From: Janthinobacterium saanense
Lineage (GTDB): Bacteria; Pseudomonadota; Gammaproteobacteria; Burkholderiales; Burkholderiaceae_D
Assembly (NCBI RefSeq): GCF_014200675.1
Contig: NZ_JACHCI010000014.1
Span: 62,001 to 126,000 of the forward strand
Direction of reading: 5' to 3'
Length of the DNA stretch: 64,000 nucleotides
A program made the translations under genes and the position numbers. Below are positions 21,301-27,712 of this stretch, piece after piece (positions within the stretch are counted from its first letter, which is position 1; every line of letters starts with the position of its first letter). The notes beneath the pieces are model-generated. The model was given only the letters and a program-made list of their open reading frames with translations, searched no databases and was not told where the DNA came from.

Positions 21301-21666
21301 GTCGCCGGTTCCCGCATTGCTCCAGTCCATCTGGGGCGAACTGCCCGTGCGCGCGGCGTTCAGGCCAGGGTTTGCGTCGAGCGCCAGCAAACTGGCCACC
21401 CGTGCGCCAGTGCCCGCGTTAAAACTGTTGTCGTAATTCGGCGTAGCCGGATTGGCTGGCACGCGCGAGGTGCCCCGGTAATCGGACCACAGCACTTGCG
21501 CGCCGGCTGGTGCAGCGGCGCCCAGCAGCAAGCCGGCCAGCACCAGCACAGGCACACGGCGGCGGCGGTCGGACAAGGCGGCAATGGCAGTGCCAAAGCA
21601 AGAGGCAACTGAAGTGAGGCGCTGGCGGCTGCGAAGATCAACCGCTCCGTGGAAGAATGTTGTCAT
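9331..21666 (-). CDS. Giant secreted DUF11-repeat surface protein with PA14-like N-terminal and SdrD_B-like C-terminal domains
   Basis: About 4,110 residues, with no frame break over 12.3 kb. I start at ATG 21666 (preceded by AGCGGAAAAT); an in-frame GTG at 21690 would add 8 residues. The N-terminus has an arginine-rich region, then a hydrophobic core (VPVLVLAGLLLGAAAPAGA) consistent with a long signal peptide. Residues about 60-250 look like a PA14-type ligand-binding domain (VLWSDYRGTS..., FPQAGNYQFSVAHDDDVKV). Two DUF11-like units and a prealbumin-like segment follow. Next is an unbroken array of 22 modules of about 125 residues (roughly 19815 down to 11475), then further DUF11-like units including KPMLLVSKIANKTTAELGDS. 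Near the C-terminus is an SdrD_B-like domain (CIAGKVFVDCNHNHVQDDEE, GVRLYMEDGTNF). There is no LPxTG or autotransporter barrel, so export and anchoring probably depend on the two downstream genes. It is probably an adhesin or surface filament. Confidence 0.88.
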   Translation of the reverse strand: MTTFFHGAVDLRSRQRLTSVASCFGTAIAALSDRRRRVPVLVLAGLLLGAAAPAGAQVLWSDYRGTSRVPANPATPNYDNSFNAGTGARVASLLALDANPGLNAARTGSSPQMDWSNAGTGDGAQLCNTDSQSTLTACRNWIQGRVMYTLVVFPQAGNYQFSVAHDDDVKVDFSTQYSTNYRSAVYNVPVGSVSDYSANETDFQNLPGNFNSATPGGCYLARVLWNNVGGINYMHMRWKRPDGVTEIIPAAQLRDPGLASSYASCTNSRTDLAVNKVGPAQFSVGTPLSYTVKVWNRGPASSNGATFSDVLPASLSSVSWTCVASGGASCGTTSSGSGSNNVNLTMGALPVNTATATPASGAYLTISITATPGNVASIANTASVTVSPNETDPDLSNNNSTTTATAKTNLLTVIKALTPAADPGLFIMNANGTLGTAAGNGATANASVRVGASVSLAETAGAATNLLQYQSSYSCARTDTAAIVATGATASGSLIMPDAPVTCTISNRRLQADMQAVTTIPSGPYNAGQSITVTGVCTNNGPDPAVTPTCVMSGLPVGATATCSAPGVPFGVNSRINCSATFNLPASGNLAITTTAASATLDPTPANNVDTKSLGVVAALVSVKKTVDKTTAYVGDTLTWTLAASNGGTGTTTAPLILSDSLPGNLSNIVVTPTAPTTCAAPVGNTLTCSVPAGLAPGAAAQVKVSAVATLNGSFINSVLPSGGNGAVCLLPADCQTSTTVQKPLVDVTTTLNGFPSVTNAGDTIGGTVTYTNLGPGTAEGVSYTLKLPLGVANVSVNGVSGSYNPVTGVIALSGLPVTLAAGQSLSFTLSYTQPVTNVSTVNSIIATTSVEVVNDLPNTAMVTVPGPNIRVSKSADKATANVGDLITWTITARNTGSVANQGVVTLADILPANLVVTSVTAPGMTCPPLASWQASSTQSCTIAAGQLAATTGLRTVTITAYATQGGNLANRVLPSGTDNPACNVAADCQTATTVTSPKVAVSKTVDKNSVNLGGTLNWILTASNSGNGATKAPMVLSDTLPAGLADLLVAPVAPTICALPVGNVVTCTVPAGLAAGASASVSVTARPTIAGSLTNNLLPSGPDNPVCLQASDCQTTSLVTSPKVVVNKMVDKSSVNLGGSLDWTLTVSNTGNGPTTAPVVLVDTLPANLTGLVVTPVAPATCTPVVGNILTCTVPAGLAGGGASASINVTAQAAIAGTFVNSVLPSGPDNPLCLQASDCHTSSTVTSPRVAVTKTVDKNTVNLGASLSWTLTVNNSGSGATTAPVLLVDTLPANLTGLVVTPAAPTTCAAPVGNVLTCTVPAGLAANAMASVTVTAQPAIAGTFANSVLPSGPDNPVCSQASDCQTTSTVTSPKVAVTKTVDKNSVNLGGTLSWTLNVSNSGSGATTAPVLLVDTLPANLTGLVVTPAAPATCAAPVGNILTCTVPAGLAGGAAASVNVTAQPTIGGTFANSVVPSGPDSPLCLTPANCSTSSTVTSPKVAVTKTADKATVNVGDAITWTVTASNSGTGPTTAVINLVDTLPAGLTNIQVTPQAPTTCAVLAGTTLTCSVPAGLGAGASAKVVVKATVTLAGSAVNSVLPSGPDNPVCVQAGDCGTSTNVVRLLVDVTTTLNNFPPNTQPGDLISGIVTYANVGPGPADGVTYSLKLTAGLSGVTVTGASGTYNSATGVLTLTGLPTGLASGQSTSFNISYTQPANNLSLVTSSIATTTQEVANDLPNTASVSVPGPIIRVSKLADKQVANVGDTVTWTITAINTGSLANLGVVTLTDILPANVAVTAVTPGAGVSCPPLASWQANSAQACTIAPGQLAAGNGSRSITIAARGTVAGNLGNKVLPSGPDNPACAQASSCQSTTTILSPQVTVRKSVDKSNLNVGDALTWTIAVANNGTGATTGAITLSDTLPANLTVGQVLPASPATCGAVNGNQLVCTIPAGFVAGASLNIVVKGVATAAGAYVNTVLPSGPDNPVCTQAADCTTSSTAVKLLVDVTTTLNGFPGSSNAGDTITGTVSYSNIGPGAAEGVTYSLQLATGLAGVSVTGVSGSYDAATGLLTLSGLPTTLTAGQGLSFQLRYTQPASNLSTVVSRIATSSTEVPNDQPNVATATTPGSIVRVSKTANKSVANLGVDISWTITASNSGSLANQGVVTLTDILPPNIIVTSVTPDSGVTCPPLASWLANSSQSCSVAAGQLAPNNGLRKIVLTGHASAGGSMANQVVPSGPDNPACSQASACLSTVNVTSPVLALRKTVDKAALNLGDTLTWTITLANSGTGASTAVATVTDTLPAGLANMVVTPVAPTTCAPVAGNVLTCSVPAGLSAGATASVQISARATVAGALGNSVTANGPDNPVCLQASDCTTSSVVNSPNLNVIKSVDKQAATVGDTLTWTLSVRNSGTGASTGIVTLTDTLPAGLSNIMLAPTAPATCAAPVGNVVTCSVPAGLAAGASASVRLSATATLAGSLNNTVLPGGPDNPVCLQASDCSTSTVVSALLVDVTTTLNGFPPSSNAGDAINGVVTFSNEGAGVAENVMYSLQLEKGLTGVSLSAVNGAPGVSGVYNSSTGLYVLSGLPATLVSGQSVSFRLFYVQPGTNSSRITSVISTTSPAVPVGLPKTATTSLPGPLVRVSKTVDKATAAVGDTLTWTITASNTGNLANQGVVTLGDVLPANIVVLSVTADAGVSCPALASWTAGSVQSCSVAVGQLAALNGSRSVRITGRGSAAGPLSNRVMPGGTDNPACEQASACQATTTLAAPNVAVRKSVDKTSLNVGDTVTWTITASNNGTGPTRAAILLTDKLPAGVSNVQVLSTQLATCLPAAGAILSCNVTAGLAPGAVAQVVVSATATAAGALQNSVLPSGTDNAVCVQASDCQTSSTVARLLVDVTTSLNGFPGSTSAGDQISGTVSFSNVGPGTADNVSYSLKLAQGLVGVNLIGAAGSYDAASGILTVTGLPASLAANETHSFTLAYIQPASNVSTIVSTIATSSTEVQNDLPNTAVVTMPGAVIRVSKTASVATGKLGDSIVWTITAINSGGAANLGVVSLADILPANLTVSNVAADAGVTCPPLASWLASSVQTCSIAAGQLAAVNGTRSIRITASGSAEGTLSNRVVPGGPDHAACAQAGDCQSSVVLTGPKVAIKKVASHTTANVGDTVSWTITATNTGGGVTRAAIALADTLPASLASVVVNATGASCSPVAGNVLNCSVAAGLNGNGGVASIVVTAKVTQAGVVVNTVVPSGPDGPQCLQPADCQTSTTVSSSSVLVKKVADKATATVGDTVSWTMTAANNGSGATTSAVTLSDDLPANLANITVTPVAPATCAALVGNKLVCTVPAGLAPNAVAAVTVSAQLSSGGALNNTVVPSGPDGPRCAQASDCTAVTDVAQPAIGASLAVGKVTQLSAQVYNVPYTVVVKNVGKGATGNVQALDSLAATFPAPATCSIVTPPSAPAIAGSKQLPVNPAFNGGCSGSDLRLLTGDAALAEGELTVVTFTVQVTVQGTPLPQYNNSVFASSVSGASANAGGAISLARAFAARAVAANAPNPVYTPPVGNAVVDASNNAGAYAGTVATAAEVAAMIDKVDPNRNGNASETVDGVPFTGEDTPTPVILQAQVVDVIKSVSSQQQLDASKFEIGYLVQAANRYPAGSPASTMVQVTENLRAVFPTATSVLLKPGSLLVTAQPAGASACSANPDFNGVTVFGLLTGKGDLLPQESCSIAFTVVVDFGSVAAIPTVPQLNQVYASTSQGTGTGGFNIGHSYIAVSGGVATPVAPAGALAQSSSAHTAVLPATPGATPPSFTPVVFNTQDKPMLLVSKIANKTTAELGDSLQYTIEVKNTGVVTAFGVSVLDKLPAGFRYIDGTTTRNNVVQADPGGKPGPQLSFKLESLEPNASIIFRYRLRVGVGALQGDGINRAQATTTNGPASNEARARVKVTGGVFTTDACIAGKVFVDCNHNHVQDDEELGIPGVRLYMEDGTNFTTDVEGKYSYCGITPNSHVIKVDGATLPRGSRMMEASNRNLGDAHSLFLDTKNGELMRADFIEGSCSAPVLEQVKARRAQGETRGAETLKRGGPGQSFSSQPLPAAVPSTTPAAGGNHAQ
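11475..19815 (-). repeat. Tandem array of 22 DUF11-type modules in three classes (A, B, C)
   Basis: Going from N to C terminus the order read from the translation is C, A-B-C-C-C-C-C, A-B-C, A-B-C-C, A-B-C, A-B-C-C. Class A begins LLVDVTTTLNGFP and has no cysteine. Class B begins (I/V)RVSK and contains VTLxDILPAN and CPPLASW. Class C begins SPxVxVxKxVDK and contains DTLPA and LTCxVPAGL. Each module is about 375-390 bp. Class A units start near 19446, 16806, 15665, 14150 and 12990. Confidence 0.85.
16806..18685 (-). repeat. Five near-identical consecutive class-C modules (about 375 bp each)
   Basis: Boundaries fall near 18685, 18308, 17931, 17555 and 17180, ending at 16806. Long stretches are nearly identical at DNA level, for example the block beginning ACCACCAGGCCCGTCAAATT at about 17393, 17766 and 18151. 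This is the youngest-looking part of the array and the place most likely to vary in copy number between strains. Confidence 0.8.
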
Positions 21667-22219
21667 ATTTTCCGCTATGAAATGCTGCACTGTGGTGAAC
21701 AGATATGCATATCAACCTGTCATCTTGTGACATGGCGATATGAACACTTAACAGTTCAAGCGTACGACAGTTGAGTCCGGTTTCTTTCGTGCAACACAAC
21801 TTTCATGATTCGTTGACATTCCACAACAAATTTCATGCATTACTAGCAGAACAAATAAGTTATTTTATTTTTTGGATATACTGGCCGATCCGCAAAATCA
21901 AAAAGATATTATTTTAATAATCATCAGGAACTATCGAATGAATAGCTTTTCATCTCCAAAACAAAATAAAACATGAATTATCACCAATTAACACAAATAA
22001 AAACAATATAAGTCCTTTGTTTCTCCCCGCCGGAAACTATTCTTAATTCCATCCTCTCCCTGCTTTATCGGCCGCTTGTCCTGGCATAAGGCCGCCGCCA
22101 GATTCAGACGCGCGGCGGCACAGCAGAGCTGGCTGAAACGGCGCCGTATCGTTTACTATCGGGCCATTGCGCACCGCGCCCTCACCCTTTGCTACACGCC
22201 ACGCCAGGAGTTGTCATCG
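21667..22219. promoter_or_regulatory. AT-rich regulatory region upstream of the giant surface-protein operon
   Basis: About 550 bp without a gene. The part from about 21840 to 22030 is much more AT-rich than anything around it (poly-A/T tracts such as TTATTTTATTTTTTGG), as seen at loci silenced by H-NS/MvaT/Bv3F-like proteins. Close to the giant gene are two palindromes: GATATGCATATC (21702-21713) and TGTCA-N5-TGACA (21718-21732). No convincing -35/-10 pair was found. The right part also holds the leader of the YceI-like lipoprotein gene. Confidence 0.4.
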
Positions 22220-22960
22220 ATGTCCACTATCCGCCGCCACGCGCTGCTCGCCTGCGCCTGCGCCCTGCTTGCCGCCTGCACCCCGCTCACGCCGCCGCCC
22301 GCATTGAGCACGCCGGTCCCGGCCCCGGTCCCGGTCCCGGCGCAGCCAGCGCTGCCGCAAGACGCACGCGTGCTGCAGATCGCCCCACAGGAATCTCTGC
22401 TGACCATTACCGTGCGCCGCAGCGGGCCGCTGGCGCGCCTGGGCCATGACCACGTGATCGCCAGCCACACCCTGCAAGGCACGGTGGCGCCCGCCCTGGG
22501 ACGGACCGAGTTCCAGTTCCGTCTCGATGAATTAAGCGTGGATGAAGAAGGGCTGCGGCAAAAGGCCGGGTTGACGACGACGCCGTCCGCCGACGCGATT
22601 GCCGGCACGCGCCACAATATGCTGGTGCGCGTGCTCGATGCCGAGCGCTATCCGTGGGTGCACATCGCGGCGCGCCGCACGGGCGATAGCAAGGTGCTGG
22701 AAGCAGACATCACCCTGCATGGCGTGACGCGCACGGTGCCGGTGTCTGCCGAAATGGTCGAATCGGCCGATGGCAGCAGGCTGCAGGCCAGCGGCAAGCT
22801 GCTGTTGAAACAAAGCGATTTCGGCATTACGCCGTTCGCCATCCTGGGCGGCGCGATGGCCGTGCAAGACCAGATGGAACTGGCCTTCCGCATCACGGCC
22901 ATCGCCGATGGCAAGCAGCAGCTTAGCGCGCCAGGATCAGGCGCAAGCCCAGGCCGATGA
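22220..22960 (+). CDS. YceI-like domain lipoprotein
   Basis: 246 residues from ATG 22220, chosen for the AGGAG eight bases upstream and the lipoprotein signal MSTIRRHALLACACALLAAC, in which LAAC is a lipobox. An open frame extends further upstream but lacks a ribosome-binding site. A proline-rich spacer (PVPAPVPVPAQPALP) is followed by a YceI-type lipocalin-like barrel with LDELSVDEEGLRQKAGL, RYPWVHIAARRTG and the ITLHGVTRTVPVSAEM strand typical of YceI proteins. These bind isoprenoid or other amphiphilic molecules in the periplasm. Its last 38 bp overlap the convergent LysE gene. A second YceI protein is encoded at 56027-56593. Confidence 0.8.
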   Translation: MSTIRRHALLACACALLAACTPLTPPPALSTPVPAPVPVPAQPALPQDARVLQIAPQESLLTITVRRSGPLARLGHDHVIASHTLQGTVAPALGRTEFQFRLDELSVDEEGLRQKAGLTTTPSADAIAGTRHNMLVRVLDAERYPWVHIAARRTGDSKVLEADITLHGVTRTVPVSAEMVESADGSRLQASGKLLLKQSDFGITPFAILGGAMAVQDQMELAFRITAIADGKQQLSAPGSGASPGR

Positions 22961-23552
22961 AGATGGTGCCAGCCACGCGGTCCAGCCACAGGCCCACGCC
23001 AGGATGGCGGTTGACCCACAGACCGATGGCGCCGGAAAAATAGCCCAGCAAGCCGAACAACAGGCAAGCCTGGGCGGTAAACACCAGGCCCAGCTGCGCC
23101 GTCTGCCAGGCCACGCTGCCGTGGCCGGCAATCACGAACTGCGGCAGAAAGGACAGGAAAAACAGCACGACTTTCGGATTGATACTGTTGGCGAACAATC
23201 CCTTGGCAAACAAACGCCGCAGCGATTCATCGGGCAAGGCTTTGCTGCCATCGACGCGCGCGCCGCCACGGCTGCGTATAGCGCCTATACCCAGCCACAC
23301 CAGATACAGCCCGCCCGCCACTTTCAAGGCAGTAAAGGCGATCGGCGAGGCGGCCAGCAGGGCCGACACGCCGATGGTCGCCAGCAGGGTGTGCGTGAGG
23401 CAACCGAGGGCGCAGCCCAGGCCGAACGCCATGCCCTGGCGCCGGCCGCGCGACATGCCCACGCCCAGCACCATCAGGTTATCAGGGCCGGGACTGGCGG
23501 TAATCATCAGGGCCACGCCCAGGAAAGCTAGTAATTGTTCGGGACTCAGCAT
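22923..23552 (-). CDS. LysE-family amino-acid/metabolite exporter (RhtB-like)
   Basis: 209 residues from MLSPEQLLAFLGVALMITAS; the start at 23552 gives the standard family N-terminus, where GVALMITASPGPDNLMVLG is the conserved LysE/RhtB signature in TM1. About six hydrophobic segments are visible, with FANSINPKVVLFFLSFLPQF marking the fourth-helix region common to the family. It is an inner-membrane exporter of amino acids or homoserine-lactone-like compounds; the substrate cannot be read from sequence. It converges on, and overlaps, the YceI lipoprotein gene by 38 bp. Confidence 0.9.
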   Translation of the reverse strand: MLSPEQLLAFLGVALMITASPGPDNLMVLGVGMSRGRRQGMAFGLGCALGCLTHTLLATIGVSALLAASPIAFTALKVAGGLYLVWLGIGAIRSRGGARVDGSKALPDESLRRLFAKGLFANSINPKVVLFFLSFLPQFVIAGHGSVAWQTAQLGLVFTAQACLLFGLLGYFSGAIGLWVNRHPGVGLWLDRVAGTIFIGLGLRLILAR

Positions 23553-23735
23553 GGTGCGCGCTCGCAAATAAAAAGCGCCATGATACTGGATGCGCTGCGC
23601 ACGGCGCGAGGCCGATAGAGAATAGATGTGTTTATGATATCGACTTGCGCGCAGCAGGCACTTGTCGATTAAAATGGCGTATCTCATGCACAGGGCTTGC
23701 CGCTTGCATTCCGAGCGCCACTACCGACCTGACCG

Positions 23736-26711
23736 ATGCCAGTCCAACCATCCCCACGCCAGCATGACAGACCTGCCCCGCTCCGGCAGGCGAGGTGGTT
23801 AACGATATGGCTGGCGATGGTATTGTGCTCGCTGGTATTGCCATGCCTGGCAGGCGCCGCCCGCGCGCAAGCGCTACCGCAGCCACTTCCACTGACAGTA
23901 CAAGGCATCCACAATCTGGGCGATAGCGGCCAGCTGTTTTATGCCGACAATTATGCCGACGATGTGCCCCCGGCAGGCGAAACCGGCACGCCGCCTACGA
24001 CGGCCGCCTTGCCGGCCTGGCTGGCCAGCTTGCGCCCGGCCAGGGAAGTCAATCTGTTCGGCGGCGCTTACTGGCTGTATGCGCAAGTGCGCAACGACAG
24101 CGGCGAACAGCACTGGGTCATCGATCCTAACGACACCCTGATCGACCAGGTGGCGATACACGTGTATGAACCCGACGAACCCGGCGCCCCGCTGACCCTG
24201 CTGTCGGGCTACCAGCAGCAGCACGATTATCTGCTGCATTACGGCAAGAACGTGCTGCTGGAACCGGGCGTGACCTACCGCGTGCTGATCCGTTTTTCCA
24301 GTCCCTATTATGCGCGGGCGCCGCTGTTCGCCGTGACGCCGCAACAGACTTACCGCAAGCTGGTCGGCCGCGAAAACTTTCTGATGGTGGCCTCGATCGG
24401 CGCCCTGCTGGCGCTGGGACTGTTCAACTTCTTCATCTTTTCCATCACCCTGGAAAAAGCCTCTTTCTATTACGCGCTCTACGTGCTGACCTATGGCCTG
24501 GCCTGGGCCATGACCTTCCACGTCTTCGCCGACCTGTTCGACTGGCACATGCTGTCACTGCACTATGTGCCCTTCTTCCTGCTGCCGGTCTTGAGCACTC
24601 TGTTCTATACGCACTTCCTGCGCCTGCGCGACTATTCGCCGCGCCTGGCCCGCATCAGCAAAATCAATCTGATACTGCCGCTGCTGCTCTTGCCCAGCTG
24701 CTTTTTCGCGCTGCAATACGCACACGCGCTGGCCACCATCGCCATTACCATCTGGATGGTGCTGGCGCTGACCTGCGGCATCGTCGTCTGGCGGCGCGGT
24801 TACCAGCCGGCGCGCTTCTTCGTGCTGGCCTTCATCGCGCTGATATTGCCCGGCTTCATCATCCTGCCGGCCAACCTGGGCCTGATCCCCGCCGTGGTCG
24901 GCAATGCCCAGCTGTGGACACTGCTGGGCGGCACCCTCGACGGCCTGCTGCTGGCCTTTGCGCTGGCCGACCAGATCCGCGTGCTGCGCAACAACCTGGA
25001 ACAGCGGGTGCAGGAGCGTACGCTGGCCCTCACCCTCAGCAATGAAGCGCTGCTGGTCGCCAAGGAACACGCGGAAGTGGTCAGCCGCCACCGCATCGAT
25101 TTTCTGTCGGCCATGAGCCACGATATCCGCACGCCGCTCGCTGGCGTGATCGGCATGCTCAAGTTCGCCCTGCGCGACCAGTCGGTACGCGGCCGCACGC
25201 AGGAATACCTGCGCATCGGCTTGCATAACGGCGTATCGCTGCTGACCATCCTCAACGACATCCTCGACTTTTCCAAGATCGACGCGGGCAAGCTGACCCT
25301 GGAAACGGTGGACTTCGACTTGCTGGCGCTGATAGGCGACGCGGCCGGCATCGTGCAGGGCCAGGCCGACGCCAAGAGCCTGCTGCTGCGCCGCGAACTG
25401 GCGCTGGACCTGCCCCGCTATGTGCGCGCCGACCCCACGCGCTTGCGCCAGATCCTGATCAACCTGCTGGGCAACGCGATCAAATTCACGGCCAATGGCG
25501 AAGTGCTGCTGGAAGTACGGCGCAGCCGCGACAGCCAGCAAGCAGATGTACACCATATCGAATTCGTCATCAGCGACACGGGCGCCGGCATCGACGCCGA
25601 CACCCTGCCCCGCTTGTTCCAGAAATTCGAGCAGGCCGACCATTCCACCACGCGCCGCTATGGCGGCACGGGGCTGGGCCTGGCCATCTGCAAGGAACTG
25701 GTCGAACTGATGCAGGGCACGATAGGCGTGGAAAGCCGGGTCGGCATTGGTTCGCGCTTCCATTTCAGCCTGCCGCTGGCCGAAGGCAGTGCGCCGCCGC
25801 CGGACGCCCGCCAGGCGCCGCGCCAGGCGCACCATGCCTGCCGTTTGCACATCCTGTGCGCGGAAGACGTACGCACCAACCAGATCATCATCGGCACGCT
25901 GCTGGAAAGCATGGGCCACGACGTCACCATCGTGGAAAATGGCGACGAAGCGCTGCGCGCACTGGCCAGCGGCAGCTACGATTGCGTGCTGATGGATGGC
26001 CGCATGCCACTGATGGATGGCGAACAGGCCGCGCGCCTGATACGCGCAGGCGGCAACGCCAGCTACCCCATCCCTGATGCGCGCATCCCCATCATTGCAC
26101 TGACGGCCAACGCCAGCGAACATGACCGCCAGCGCTACCTCGATGCGGGCATGGACGACTTCCTCAGCAAACCGGTCGACGAAGCGCTGCTGTTCCAGAA
26201 AATCGACGCGGTGATCGACCTGCTGCTGGCGCGCGGCCATGCGCTGCCGCCAGCCACCCCAGCGCCAGCATCCGAGCCGGCGCTGGAAGACGATGCGCTG
26301 GCGCGCCAGTTTGGCTTAGCCGAGACAGAAGACGGCGCTGCCGACGACGACGGGTTGCCGCTAGACCTGCTGACGCAGCCGGTGCACATCCTGCCGCTGG
26401 CCGGCCTGTCGCCGCAGCATTTGCAGCGCATCGCGCAAGCGTTCCTAGATGAAGCCCCGCGCCGCTTCGACCTGGCGCGCCATGCGGTCCATGATGGCAA
26501 CGCCAGCGCGGCAGCGGCCGCCTTTCACGCGCTGAAAGGCAGCGCCGGTTATCTGAGCCACCCTACCCTGCACAGCCTGTGCCACCAGATGGAAACCCTG
26601 GCTGCGGATGGACAGCTCGATGAGGTGGAAGAGCGCCTGCCGCAAGTACAGGCGGCGCTGGCCGCGGCGCGCCGCGATTTGAGCCAGCCAGACCCCTCGA
26701 ACTTCAATTAA
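23736..26711 (+). CDS. Hybrid sensor histidine kinase: 7TMR-DISM sensor, HisKA, HATPase, receiver and Hpt domains
   Basis: 991 residues. A signal peptide precedes a periplasmic 7TMR-DISMED2-like sensor (about residues 50-205, with FGGAYWLYAQVRNDSGEQHWVIDP). Seven membrane helices follow (about 210-410). After a short coiled coil come the HisKA domain with SHDIRTPLAG (phospho-His 462) and the HATPase with DPTRLRQILINLLGNAIKF and GGTGLGLAICKELV. The receiver is at about 705-830 (ILCAEDVRTN, phospho-Asp 754 in LMDGRMPLMDG, Lys in LSKPVD). A C-terminal Hpt carries His 931 in AFHALKGSAGYL. All catalytic residues appear intact, so a complete intramolecular phosphorelay is expected. DISMED2 domains often bind carbohydrate-like ligands. 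No cognate response regulator is adjacent. It ends 4 bp into the convergent hydrolase gene. Confidence 0.93.
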   Translation: MPVQPSPRQHDRPAPLRQARWLTIWLAMVLCSLVLPCLAGAARAQALPQPLPLTVQGIHNLGDSGQLFYADNYADDVPPAGETGTPPTTAALPAWLASLRPAREVNLFGGAYWLYAQVRNDSGEQHWVIDPNDTLIDQVAIHVYEPDEPGAPLTLLSGYQQQHDYLLHYGKNVLLEPGVTYRVLIRFSSPYYARAPLFAVTPQQTYRKLVGRENFLMVASIGALLALGLFNFFIFSITLEKASFYYALYVLTYGLAWAMTFHVFADLFDWHMLSLHYVPFFLLPVLSTLFYTHFLRLRDYSPRLARISKINLILPLLLLPSCFFALQYAHALATIAITIWMVLALTCGIVVWRRGYQPARFFVLAFIALILPGFIILPANLGLIPAVVGNAQLWTLLGGTLDGLLLAFALADQIRVLRNNLEQRVQERTLALTLSNEALLVAKEHAEVVSRHRIDFLSAMSHDIRTPLAGVIGMLKFALRDQSVRGRTQEYLRIGLHNGVSLLTILNDILDFSKIDAGKLTLETVDFDLLALIGDAAGIVQGQADAKSLLLRRELALDLPRYVRADPTRLRQILINLLGNAIKFTANGEVLLEVRRSRDSQQADVHHIEFVISDTGAGIDADTLPRLFQKFEQADHSTTRRYGGTGLGLAICKELVELMQGTIGVESRVGIGSRFHFSLPLAEGSAPPPDARQAPRQAHHACRLHILCAEDVRTNQIIIGTLLESMGHDVTIVENGDEALRALASGSYDCVLMDGRMPLMDGEQAARLIRAGGNASYPIPDARIPIIALTANASEHDRQRYLDAGMDDFLSKPVDEALLFQKIDAVIDLLLARGHALPPATPAPASEPALEDDALARQFGLAETEDGAADDDGLPLDLLTQPVHILPLAGLSPQHLQRIAQAFLDEAPRRFDLARHAVHDGNASAAAAAFHALKGSAGYLSHPTLHSLCHQMETLAADGQLDEVEERLPQVQAALAAARRDLSQPDPSNFN

Positions 26712-27610
26712 CGCAAAAATCCTACACCGCGCACCCATTCCAGGAACAGTTGCGGCCAGACGGCCGGCTCGCTGCCTGGCTTGCCCAGGCCCCAGCCATG
26801 GCCGCCCTGCTGGAACATCTGCAGCTTGACGGGCACGCCTGCCTTGCGCAAGGCTTCGTGCATCAGCCGGCTATTTTCAGGCGGCGAAATCGGATCATCC
26901 TCGGCTTGCGCCAAAAACACCGGCGGCATCTGCGCCGCCACTTGCAGCTCCACCGACATGGCGTCGCGCTCGGTCCGCGTAGGGTGGGCGCCCAGCAGCT
27001 CTTTCTTGGCATGCGTGGTGTCGTACGGCTTTTGCATGGTCAGCACGGGGTACAGCAGCACGGCGAAATCGGGCCGCGCCGAGAGCGTGTCGACAGCATC
27101 GACCGGCGCATACAAGGGCGCCGCCGGCCGGGCCGCCGTCATGCCCGCCAGATGGCCGCCAGCGGAAAAGCCCAGTATGCCGATGCGCGCAGGGTCGATA
27201 TGCCACTCGCCGGCGTGCGCGCGGATCAGCCGCATAGCGCGCTGGCCATCCTGGAACGGCGCCGCCACGCCGCCGCCTTCTTGCGGCAAGCGGTACACCA
27301 GCTCAAAGGCGCTGATGCCCTGCGACTGCAGCCAGGCCGCCGTCGGCCCACTTTCCTTGCCCGCTTCGATATGCGCATAACCGCCGCCGCTGATCAGCAG
27401 CACGGCCGTGCCATTCGGTTGCGCGGGGCGGTGCACGATCAGATAAGGCTGCGCCACCTGGGTGATCGAACCTTTGCCGGTTTCACGCTGCGGCCCCGGC
27501 GCCGCGCCGCCCGGAGGCGAGCCTGGCCACAGGGGAATGGTGGCCGTTTGCTGCGCGGCGGCGCTACCGAGAGCGGTGGCAAATAGAACAAACAGGGACA
27601 GACTTTTCAT
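26708..27610 (-). CDS. Secreted alpha/beta hydrolase (esterase/acetyl-xylan-esterase-like)
   Basis: 300 residues from ATG 27610, giving the signal peptide MKSLSLFVLFATALGSAAA. The fold shows an oxyanion-hole region (LLISGGGYAHIEAGKESGPT), the nucleophile elbow GFSAGGHLAG, an acid-bearing loop AQAEDDPISPPENS, and the catalytic histidine in GGHGWGLG. This arrangement is that of BD-FAE/Axe-type carbohydrate esterases and related lipases. It probably acts in the periplasm or outside on an ester-linked sugar or short acyl ester. The natural substrate is unknown. Confidence 0.87.
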   Translation of the reverse strand: MKSLSLFVLFATALGSAAAQQTATIPLWPGSPPGGAAPGPQRETGKGSITQVAQPYLIVHRPAQPNGTAVLLISGGGYAHIEAGKESGPTAAWLQSQGISAFELVYRLPQEGGGVAAPFQDGQRAMRLIRAHAGEWHIDPARIGILGFSAGGHLAGMTAARPAAPLYAPVDAVDTLSARPDFAVLLYPVLTMQKPYDTTHAKKELLGAHPTRTERDAMSVELQVAAQMPPVFLAQAEDDPISPPENSRLMHEALRKAGVPVKLQMFQQGGHGWGLGKPGSEPAVWPQLFLEWVRGVGFLR

Positions 27611-27712
27611 GCGTGCTCCAACAAGGCAGGGACAGGGAAACGCCATCATAGCAAGCTGGCGCCCGGGCGGGCGCCGGCACACTGTCACGGCATCCGTCTT
27701 TTCCAGTTGGGT

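Noticed and set aside
9331-21666. Possible assembly artefact or frameshift in the giant repeat gene
   Set aside because: The frame is open over the whole 12.3 kb with ordered, diverged modules; only the five near-identical C modules could hide a copy-number error, and nothing in the sequence shows one.
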